From positions 1 through 64,000 of the forward strand of contig CAMTUU010000006.1 of the NCBI GenBank assembly GCA_947085045.1: a stretch of DNA of 64,000 nucleotides, written 5' to 3'. The stretch is from Pseudolysinimonas_A sp947085045. GTDB taxonomy: Bacteria > Actinomycetota > Actinomycetes > Actinomycetales > Microbacteriaceae. Numbering within the stretch: position 1 is the first letter of the stretch; each line of letters opens with the position of its first letter. The notes beneath the pieces are model-generated. The model saw only the letters and a list, made by a program, of their open reading frames with translations, was not told the DNA's origin and ran no database searches. The position numbers and the translations under genes were made by a program. Positions 57,723 through 64,000 of the stretch are shown here, piece by piece.

Positions 57723-57728
57723 GGGTGG

Positions 57729-58580
57729 ATGAAGGTGCTCTCCATCCAGTCGGCCGTCGCGTACGGGCACGTCGGCAATTCGGCCGCCGTCTTCCCCCTG
57801 CAGCGCATCGGCGTCGAGGTCCTCCCCGTCTACACCGTCAACTTCTCGAACCACACCGGGTACGGCGCGTGGAGGGGGCCGCTCATCGCCCCCGAGGACG
57901 TGGCGGAGGTGCTGCAGGGGGTCGAGGACCGGGGCGTCTTCCCGCAGATCGACGCGGTGCTCTCGGGGTATCAGGGCGGCGTGGGTATCGGCGACGTGAT
58001 CGTCGACGCCGTCGGACGGGTGAAGGCGGCGAACCCGCGGGCGATCTACGCCTGCGATCCCGTGATGGGTAACGCGAAGTCGGGGTGCTTCGTCGCCCCG
58101 GAGATCCCGCTGCTGTTGCGCGAGCGCGTCGTGCCGGTCGCCGACCTCATCACGCCGAACCAGTTCGAACTGGGCTTCCTCACCGACACCGAGCCGCTCT
58201 CCGTCGACGACACCCTCCGCGCGGTCGACGTCGCCCGCGCGATGGGGCCGCGCACGGTGCTCGTCACGAGCGTCGAGCGGCCCGACCGCGAGGTGGACAC
58301 GATCGAGATGATGGTCGTCGACGACGCCGGGGCTTGGATCGTGCAGACACCTCTGCTGCCGATGAAGGCGAACGGCTCCGGCGACGTGACGGCGGCGCTC
58401 TTCACCGCGCACTACCTCGAATCCGGGGATGCCGGCGTCGCCCTCGCCCGCACGGCCTCGAGCGTGTTCGACCTTTTGGAGAACACCCTCGGCTCGGGCG
58501 AGCGCGAGCTGCAGTTGGTCGAGTCGCAGGAGTCGTACGCGCACCCGAAGATGCAGTTCGAGGTGCGGCGGCTCGGCTAG
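57729..58580 (+). CDS. pdxY: pyridoxal kinase
   Basis: A 283-residue PdxK/PdxY-type ribokinase-fold enzyme that phosphorylates pyridoxal, the salvage route to PLP. S-I-Q-S-A-V-A-Y-G-H-V-G-N-S-A-A is the N-terminal family mark. L-I-T-P-N-Q-F-E and K-A-N-G-S-G-D-V-T-A (G-x-G-D catalytic motif) follow. ATG 57729 was chosen over an earlier GTG because the fold starts there. It is divergent from the de novo genes pdxST across an operator-like dyad. Its TAG stop overlaps the stop of the HNH gene in a shared CTAG. Confidence 0.93.
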   Translation: MKVLSIQSAVAYGHVGNSAAVFPLQRIGVEVLPVYTVNFSNHTGYGAWRGPLIAPEDVAEVLQGVEDRGVFPQIDAVLSGYQGGVGIGDVIVDAVGRVKAANPRAIYACDPVMGNAKSGCFVAPEIPLLLRERVVPVADLITPNQFELGFLTDTEPLSVDDTLRAVDVARAMGPRTVLVTSVERPDREVDTIEMMVVDDAGAWIVQTPLLPMKANGSGDVTAALFTAHYLESGDAGVALARTASSVFDLLENTLGSGERELQLVESQESYAHPKMQFEVRRLG

Positions 58581-59794
58581 AACGGGGGCGGATCCGCATC
58601 GGCCACGAACCCGGTCGGGCTCGTCCAGCGGATCGTGCCGTCCGGCTTCTGGTCGACCGTCCACCGCGTGCGGTGCTTCAAGGTGTGATGTCGGCGGGAC
58701 AGGTGAGCGAGGTTGCGCACGCTCGTCGTGCCGCCCTTCGCCCAGTCGATCGTGTGGTCGATGTCGCAGCGCTTCGCCGGTCGTCCGCAGCCGGGATGCC
58801 GACAGGTGACATCGCGCAGCGCGAGCACCCGGGCGAGGTCGGCCGGCGGACGGTAGCTGGTGCGGTCGACGTCGAGCACGGCGCTCGAGATCGGATGCGT
58901 GAGGATGCGATGGAACGAGGGCGCCGCCACCGCGAGCCGCCGAGCGGTGTCGGGGTCGATCGGGATCCGGCCCTCGAGCGTCGCGGGAGCATCGTCGACG
59001 CCGAGCAGGGTGAGCACGGGTACCAGCACCCCGACCGTGACCCGCGGCTCGGTCGCCGGATCGTTCCTTCCCGTCAGGATGTCGGCCAGCGCATCGGCGC
59101 GGATCTGGTCGAGGGTGCGCGCTTCGTCGTCGCAGGTCGCGAGCTGCCGGGCGATCCCGTCGACGCGCTGCCACGCGGCTTCGGCATCGGGCGACGGGAG
59201 ATGCACGCCCAGCCACGACATCCCGTCGTCGTCGTGCTCCAGCCAGGCGCGGCGGGCGGCTCGGGCCCGCGCGTGCCGTTCGACCTGCAGCTCGGGATGC
59301 ACGCGATCCCGGAAGGTGCGCAAGCGCTCCCGGAAGCGGGTCGGCACGAGGCCCGCGAGTTCGACCGCGCGAGCGGCGACGCGCGTATCGGTCGTCGCGT
59401 TCAGCGGAAGGGTCTCGAGGACGTCCGCGACGCAGGCGACGTTCTCGGGCGAGATGCCGCCGTCGCCGAAGAGGGTCCAGACATCGAACGCTCGGGCGAG
59501 CACGACCTCGCCCCGCCGCACGAGGGCGGCGACCGTCGCCTCGCTGAGCGAGAGTCGCACGGCGACATCGGCGACCGCCGCCTCGACGGCGAACGCCACG
59601 TCGCGAGCCGTGGGCTCGCCGCGCAGAACGACGTACGTGTCGGGATTGCGGCGCGCCTCGCGGATCACCGCGATCACAGCCGACATCCGTTCCGCCGCGA
59701 GCCGGTTCAGCTGGCCGGCCGCGATCTCCGCGCGCGCGAGCGCGAAATCCACGCGGTCGTCCGCCCGCCGATCGTCGATTACCCGGCTGCTCAT
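58577..59794 (-). CDS. HNH endonuclease domain protein with DUF222 (13E12-like)
   Basis: A 405-residue protein: a helical DUF222 region (about 15-290) and a C-terminal HNH module C-R-H-P-G-C-G..C-D-I-D-H-T-I-D-W-A-K-G-G..N-L-A-H-L-S-R-R-H-H. The two Cys pairs and D-H motif for zinc and metal are intact, so nuclease activity is possible. This family is multi-copy in actinobacterial genomes and its role is not established; mobility has been suggested. It is convergent with pdxY, with 4-base stop overlap. Confidence 0.88.
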   Translation of the reverse strand: MSSRVIDDRRADDRVDFALARAEIAAGQLNRLAAERMSAVIAVIREARRNPDTYVVLRGEPTARDVAFAVEAAVADVAVRLSLSEATVAALVRRGEVVLARAFDVWTLFGDGGISPENVACVADVLETLPLNATTDTRVAARAVELAGLVPTRFRERLRTFRDRVHPELQVERHARARAARRAWLEHDDDGMSWLGVHLPSPDAEAAWQRVDGIARQLATCDDEARTLDQIRADALADILTGRNDPATEPRVTVGVLVPVLTLLGVDDAPATLEGRIPIDPDTARRLAVAAPSFHRILTHPISSAVLDVDRTSYRPPADLARVLALRDVTCRHPGCGRPAKRCDIDHTIDWAKGGTTSVRNLAHLSRRHHTLKHRTRWTVDQKPDGTIRWTSPTGFVADADPPPF

Positions 59795-59872
59795 GCCCTC
59801 ACGACACCGAGGGCCACCGACATTCCGCCGCGATTCGACGGGCAGTCCGGCCGGATCTCGCGCTTCGTTATA

Positions 59873-59890
59873 CCTTCGTTATGACGAAGG
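59873..59890 (-). terminator. hairpin over the HIT gene stop codon
   Basis: CCTTCGT-TATG-ACGAAGG has perfect 7-base arms and includes the TAA of the HIT gene. The 9-mer CTTCGTTAT is also directly repeated at 59863-59871 and 59874-59882. Likely a transcript end for thrS-HIT. Confidence 0.5.
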
Positions 59891-60463
59891 CCAGGCGGCG
59901 GCGATCTCGTCGCGCACCTCGCCGAGCAGTCGTGGGATCGCCTTCGTGCGGGCGACGATCGGGAAGAAGTTCGCGTCGGTCGCCCAGCGCGGAACGACGT
60001 GCTGATGCAGGTGCGCGGCGATCCCGGCGCCGGCGATCGCGCCCTGGTTCATCCCGATGTTGAACCCGTCGGCGCGTGAGGTCGCCGTGAGCACCCGCAT
60101 CGCGGCCTGGGTGAGCGCACCGATCTCGGCGACCTCGTCCGGCGTCGCCGAGTCGTAGGTCGCGATGTGCCGGTAGGGCACGACGAGCAGGTGCCCGGAG
60201 TTGTAGGGGAACAGGTTGAGAATGACATACGCCAGCTCGCCGCGGTGCGCGATCAGCGCCTGCTCGTCGCTCAGCGTCGGTGCCGTGCAGAAGACGCATT
60301 CGTCGCCCGGCGCCGTGCCGCCCTGCTCGATGTACGCGAGCCGGTGCGGCGTCCACAGCCGCTGGAAGCCGTCGGGGATGCCGGCCAGCCCGCGCGACGA
60401 CTCGGCGTCGGGATACTCGGTCCCGTCGTAGTCCGGAGGGAAGGGCACATCAGACCTGCGCAT
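59879..60463 (-). CDS. HIT family nucleotide-binding protein
   Basis: A 194-residue HIT protein, a nucleotide hydrolase or transferase of the AP4A phosphorylase-like actinobacterial group. C-V-F-C near 65 is the zinc pair, L-N-L-F-P-Y-N-S-G-H-L-L-V-V-P the core, and H-L-H-Q-H-V-V-P-R-W the histidine triad. ATG 60463 overlaps the thrS 3' end by 14 bases. The thrS-HIT order is common in actinobacteria. Confidence 0.9.
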   Translation of the reverse strand: MRRSDVPFPPDYDGTEYPDAESSRGLAGIPDGFQRLWTPHRLAYIEQGGTAPGDECVFCTAPTLSDEQALIAHRGELAYVILNLFPYNSGHLLVVPYRHIATYDSATPDEVAEIGALTQAAMRVLTATSRADGFNIGMNQGAIAGAGIAAHLHQHVVPRWATDANFFPIVARTKAIPRLLGEVRDEIAAAWPSS

Positions 60464-62393
60464 GCGTGTCGATCGCTTCGTGGATGCGCGCCACGGCATC
60501 CTCGATCGCCACCCCGTTGTCTTGGGTGCCGTCGCGGAACCGGAATGACACGGTGCCCGCGGCGCGGTCCTGCTCGCCCGCGATCAGCTGGAACGGCACC
60601 TTCATCAGCGTGTGCGAGCGGATCTTCTTCTGCATCCGCTCGTCGCTGACATCCAGCTCGGCGCGCACGCCTTCGGACCTCAGCCGGTCGACGATCTCGC
60701 CGAGGTAGTCGGCGTACACCTCGGCGACCGGGATGCCGACCACCTGCACCGGCGACAGCCACACCGGGAACGCGCCCGCGTAGTGCTCGAGCAGAATCGC
60801 GAAGAACCGTTCGATCGAGCCGAACAGCGCGCGGTGGATCATGATCGGGCGCTTCTTCTCGCCGTCGCGATCGGTGAACTCGAGCTCGAAGCGCTCGGGC
60901 AGGTTGACGTCGACCTGCACGGTCGAGAGCTGCCAGACGCGACCGATGGCGTCGCGGGTCTTGAGGTCGATCTTCGGTCCGTAGAACGCGGCCTCGCCGG
61001 GCACCTCGATGTACTTCAGCCCCGACGCCTGAGCGACGTGCCGCAGGGCGTTGGTCGAGTACTCCCAGAACTCGTCGGAGCCGAGCCACTTGGTCTTCTC
61101 GTCGTCGCGCATCGAGAGTTCGAGCTCGAAGTCGTCGAGCCCGAAGTCGCGCAGCATCGAGATGACGAACTCGAGCACCTTCGTGGTCTCCTCCTCGAGC
61201 TGCTCGGGGGTGACGAAGAGGTGCGAGTCGTCCTGGGTGAAGCCGCGCACGCGGGTGAGCCCGTGGAGGGCGCCGGAGAGCTCGTTGCGGTACACGGTGC
61301 CGTTCTCGGCGAGGCGCATCGGCAGGTCGCGGTAGCTGCGGCCGCGCTCCTGGTAGATGAGGATGTGCATCGGGCAGTTCATCGGCTTGAGGTAGTAGTC
61401 GACGCCCTGCTTGGTGACGTTGCCGTCGGCATCCCGTTCCTCGTCCATGACGATCGGCGGGAACATCCCCTCCTTGTACGTCACCAGGTGGTTCGAGGTG
61501 ACGAAGAGGTCCTTCTTGGTGATGTGCGGTGTGTAGACGTAGGTGTAGCCGGCCTCGACGTGGCGCTTGCGGGCGTGCTGCTCCATCTCCATGCGGATGG
61601 TGCCACCACGCGGGTGCCAGACCGAGAGTCCCGAGCCGATCTCCTCGGGGAACGAGAAGAGGTCGAGCTCCTTGCCGAGCTTGCGGTGGTCGCGCTTGGC
61701 GGCCTCCTCGAGACGCTCGAGGTGCGCCTTGAGCGCGCCCTTGTCGGGCCACGCGGTGCCGTAGATGCGCTGCAGCTGCGGGTTCTTCTCGGACCCGCGC
61801 CAGTACGCCGCGGCGATGCGGGTCAGTTTGTGGGCGCCGAGCGCGCCGGTGTTCGGCACGTGCGGGCCGCGGCAGAGGTCTTTCCAGACCGTCACGCCCT
61901 CGCGGTCGACGTTGTCGTAGATGGTGAGTTCGGCGCCGCCGACCTCGACGCTCTCTTCGTCACCGCCGCCCTTCAGCCCGATCAGCTCGAGCTTGTACGG
62001 CTCGCCGGCAAGTTCGGCGCGGGCCTCGTCTTCGGTTACGACCCGGCGCTGGAAGCGCTGACCGGAGCGGATGATGCGGTCCATCTCCTTCTCGATCGCC
62101 GGGAGGTCCTCCGGGGTGAAGGGCGCGGCGACGTCGAAGTCGTAGTAGAAGCCGTCGGTGACCGGCGGACCGATGCCGAGCTTCGCGTCGGGGTCCACCT
62201 TCTGCACGGCCTGCGCGAGCACGTGGGCGGTCGAGTGCCGCAGGATGTTCAGTCCGTCGGGCGAGTCGATCGCCACGGGTTCGACGGCATCCGTCTCGGT
62301 GACCGTCGACGCCTTGTCCTTCAGCTCGCCGTTGACGCGGATCGCGACGACGGAGCGGTCGGGAAAGAGGTCGAAACCGGTCTGAGAACTCAC
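60450..62393 (-). CDS. thrS: threonyl-tRNA synthetase
   Basis: A 647-residue class II synthetase. The N-terminal TGS region is short. The editing domain has R-H-S-T-A-H-V-L-A-Q-A-V (H-x-x-x-H) and the later C-x-G-P-H set L-C-R-G-P-H. The catalytic core has M-N-C-P-M-H (zinc Cys), R-N-E-L-S-G and R-G-F-T-Q-D-D-S-H. The anticodon domain is at the C-terminus. GTG 62393 with TATCGT 7 bases upstream; longer readings upstream are shadows of the next membrane gene. Confidence 0.97.
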   Translation of the reverse strand: MSSQTGFDLFPDRSVVAIRVNGELKDKASTVTETDAVEPVAIDSPDGLNILRHSTAHVLAQAVQKVDPDAKLGIGPPVTDGFYYDFDVAAPFTPEDLPAIEKEMDRIIRSGQRFQRRVVTEDEARAELAGEPYKLELIGLKGGGDEESVEVGGAELTIYDNVDREGVTVWKDLCRGPHVPNTGALGAHKLTRIAAAYWRGSEKNPQLQRIYGTAWPDKGALKAHLERLEEAAKRDHRKLGKELDLFSFPEEIGSGLSVWHPRGGTIRMEMEQHARKRHVEAGYTYVYTPHITKKDLFVTSNHLVTYKEGMFPPIVMDEERDADGNVTKQGVDYYLKPMNCPMHILIYQERGRSYRDLPMRLAENGTVYRNELSGALHGLTRVRGFTQDDSHLFVTPEQLEEETTKVLEFVISMLRDFGLDDFELELSMRDDEKTKWLGSDEFWEYSTNALRHVAQASGLKYIEVPGEAAFYGPKIDLKTRDAIGRVWQLSTVQVDVNLPERFELEFTDRDGEKKRPIMIHRALFGSIERFFAILLEHYAGAFPVWLSPVQVVGIPVAEVYADYLGEIVDRLRSEGVRAELDVSDERMQKKIRSHTLMKVPFQLIAGEQDRAAGTVSFRFRDGTQDNGVAIEDAVARIHEAIDTHAQV

Positions 62394-62400
62394 CCGCTCA

Positions 62401-62406
62401 ACGATA
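62401..62406 (-). promoter_or_regulatory. -10-like hexamer of thrS
   Basis: TATCGT on the minus strand ends 7 bases before the thrS GTG. A 12-base palindrome, GCGGCGCGCCGC (62407-62418), lies just upstream. Confidence 0.4.
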
Positions 62407-62434
62407 GCGGCGCGCCGCGACGCTCTCCGGACCG

Positions 62435-63607
62435 TCAGCCGGTGAAGGCGCTCGCGACCGCGTTCATCCAGTCGACGACGATCGGCCGATTGAACGCCGC
62501 GGCCCAGGCGATCACGATCTGCAGCACCGCGACCACGTCGACGAGGATCGTCGTCACCTTGTCGCGCGCGGTCGGGATGAGTGCGATCGCCATGACCGTC
62601 ATCAGGATGAAGGTGTTTCCCGCGGATCCCGACGGGATGAGTCCCGCGACGAAGGCGCCGAGGATGGCGACGAAGACGAGGGTCGAGACCAGAATCGCGC
62701 CGGGGCGGCGGACAATGAGCGCGATGAGCCAGGCACTGAGCACCGGCGCGAGCAGCAGCCAGCCGTTGAGGGTCAGGAAGAGCGGGCCGAGCGTGGCGAA
62801 GCGCTCGGGGGTGCCCTCGAGGATGCCGCGCCCGAGCGAGTTGAAGAACGACCCCGTGAAGACGAAGTTGATGAAGAAGATCGCCGCGAGCGCCGACACC
62901 GTCGGGTAGACGATGACGAGCACGTTGGCCCCGCGCGCGCCCTTCTGCTCGGCCCGGGCGAGCCGCAGGAAGGGTGCCGCGACGGCGGCGGTCAGCACGT
63001 AGAGCAGGCCGCTCAGGTCGGAGAGCGTCGCGAGCATGAGCAGCATTCCCGCTCGGAACCCCGACCGGGTGTTGCGCCAGGCGACGAAGCGCACGACGTC
63101 CGACGCCGCGATGCCGAAGAACGCGAGCCCGAGGAACGCCGCGAAGTTCTCCAGCGCGGTGTACGCGAACAACGGGTTGGCACCGATCGCGACGATGAGG
63201 ATCACGATCGTCGTCGGGAAGAACCTGCGCTGCACCATGATCTCGATGAGCTTCTGGAGGAAGATGCCGGCGACGAGCGCGCCCGCGACGGCGAGCCCCG
63301 CCCGGCCCCCGGGCAGCAGCGTCGCGAACAGCGTCGAGATCGGCGGGAAGATCTCTCCGATCCACTCCGGATCCGCCCGGTCCCACGGGATCGTCGCGAC
63401 GTGGTCGAGCAACTGCTGGTTCGGGGTGTTGAGGGCGCTCGACGCGTTCGTCGCCGCCGAGATCCACGCGAACAGGAGGTACGGCACGGCGAGGGCGAGG
63501 CGCAGCGCCCAGCGCAGCAGCGGGTCGCGGGGGAAGGCATCCATTCGGGTGCGCGTCGCCCGCCGATCCGCGCGCGGGGCCGGCTGGTCGAGCTCCACGA
63601 CGCTCAT
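62435..63607 (-). CDS. polytopic membrane protein, uncharacterised
   Basis: A 390-residue protein with about nine or ten membrane segments and a short cytoplasmic N-terminus. A loop after the first span carries W-D-R-A-D-P-E-W. The layout resembles membrane proteins accompanying glycosyltransferases in surface-polysaccharide loci, but no family was recognised. ATG 63607 overlaps the stop of the upstream glycosyltransferase (ATGA), so the two probably work together. Confidence 0.8.
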   Translation of the reverse strand: MSVVELDQPAPRADRRATRTRMDAFPRDPLLRWALRLALAVPYLLFAWISAATNASSALNTPNQQLLDHVATIPWDRADPEWIGEIFPPISTLFATLLPGGRAGLAVAGALVAGIFLQKLIEIMVQRRFFPTTIVILIVAIGANPLFAYTALENFAAFLGLAFFGIAASDVVRFVAWRNTRSGFRAGMLLMLATLSDLSGLLYVLTAAVAAPFLRLARAEQKGARGANVLVIVYPTVSALAAIFFINFVFTGSFFNSLGRGILEGTPERFATLGPLFLTLNGWLLLAPVLSAWLIALIVRRPGAILVSTLVFVAILGAFVAGLIPSGSAGNTFILMTVMAIALIPTARDKVTTILVDVVAVLQIVIAWAAAFNRPIVVDWMNAVASAFTG

Positions 63608-64000
63608 GCGGGCACCTGCCCGCCGTGGGTCTGGTTCGTCAGCCCGTGTTCCGTCTTCTCCCAGTAGTGCGGCTTGAACAGCAGCTGCCACAGCGCCTTG
63701 TACGAGGCGATCGAGTGCAGCACCCAGTAGGCGGGGTTGAGCAGCGACCAGAGGATGAGGTCGAAGGTTCCGCGCTTGTAGGGGCCCATCATCGACAGGT
63801 AGACCATCGCCGAGTTGCCGATGATGAAGTTGACGAGGGTGATCCAGAGCAGCCAGACCGGGAAGAGCGGGTTGAGCCACTGCGTCGGGACGATGATCGT
63901 GAGCACCGTCAGCACGTACAACGGGATGACGCCGAGGAACGTGACCGGCGTGCCGGCGATGAGCAGCGCGAAGCTCGCGAACCGGCGCAACCCGATCTCG
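63604..64000 (-). CDS. membrane glycosyltransferase (family 2-like), C-terminal part cut by window edge
   Basis: The last 131 codons of a gene running out of the window. The visible part has three membrane segments and the end S-I-A-S-Y-K-A-L-W-Q-L-L followed by P-H-Y-W-E-K-T-E-H-G-L. This is the typical C-terminus of processive family 2 glycosyltransferases of the cellulose-synthase/XagB group. The catalytic domain lies outside, so the sugar and acceptor are unknown. Confidence 0.7.
   Translation of the reverse strand, partial: EIGLRRFASFALLIAGTPVTFLGVIPLYVLTVLTIIVPTQWLNPLFPVWLLWITLVNFIIGNSAMVYLSMMGPYKRGTFDLILWSLLNPAYWVLHSIASYKALWQLLFKPHYWEKTEHGLTNQTHGGQVPA

Noticed and set aside
58577..59794. 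HNH gene as proof of a mobile element
   Set aside because: No terminal repeats, target duplication or partner genes; DUF222-HNH genes are common single genes in actinobacteria.
1..64000. tRNA genes, CRISPR array, insertion sequences, prophage
   Set aside because: No cloverleaf-sized gap with tRNA features, no regularly spaced repeats, and no transposase, integrase or phage structural genes were found.

Overview
The window is high-GC, densely packed bacterial DNA, with most genes on the minus strand and joined by ATGA/GTGA overlaps. Gene content and order (rel-secF-secD-yajC-ruvBAC-yebC-pdxTS, alaS-ruvX-mltG-aroE-aroC-aroK-aroB-aroQ-efp-nusB, pyrR-pyrB-pyrC-x-carAB-pyrF-gmk-rpoZ-coaBC-metK-priA-fmt-rsmB-rpe), a PriA without helicase motifs, an actinobacterial-type IHF and abundant leaderless promoters point to an Actinomycetota chromosome, most likely Micrococcales/Microbacteriaceae. 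No rRNA, tRNA, CRISPR array, insertion sequence or prophage was seen. No stretch over 300 bases lacks a gene.

Layout: (1) 1-454, hisE and the 5' end of hisG. (2) 451-5744, a molybdenum block: a YdeP/FdhF-type oxidoreductase and fdhD on minus, divergent from mobA, a DUF6457 gene and moeA on plus. (3) 5757-23360, a long minus-strand run: pyrimidine synthesis under a PyrR leader hairpin, then an IHF-guanylate kinase fusion, rpoZ, coaBC, metK, priA, fmt, rsmB and rpe. (4) 23428-30965, an accessory sulfur block between pyrR and nusB: an SsuABC-type transporter, a broken ssuE-like gene, a flavin reductase, and a coupled operon metY - flavin monooxygenase - beta-hydroxyacid dehydrogenase. (5) 31020-41704, nusB, efp, five shikimate genes, mltG, ruvX, alaS, a small membrane protein and rpsD. 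(6) 41863-46086, rarA, a membrane-anchored cyclophilin, a DUF349 protein and an AbiEi-like protein. (7) 46091-56106, rel, secDF, yajC, ruvCAB, yebC and two uncharacterised genes. (8) 56106-58580, vitamin B6: pdxS/pdxT divergent from pdxY. (9) 58577-64000, an HNH protein, a HIT protein, thrS, a polytopic membrane protein and the C-terminal end of a membrane glycosyltransferase.

The two accessory blocks are the main points of interest. The molybdenum block carries an enzyme with its cofactor maturation genes, and appears to have been inserted between rpe and hisE. The sulfur block could bring in an organosulfur compound, cleave it with a reduced-flavin monooxygenase, and pass sulfide or a thiol to O-acetylhomoserine through MetY; the substrate is unknown. 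Several translation starts are unusual: pdxT and possibly ssuC have no ATG/GTG/TTG at the expected place but have a CTG behind a ribosome binding site, and pdxT is preceded by an 8-codon frame. Many genes carry a TANNNT hexamer 6-8 bases before the start codon, which suggests leaderless mRNAs.
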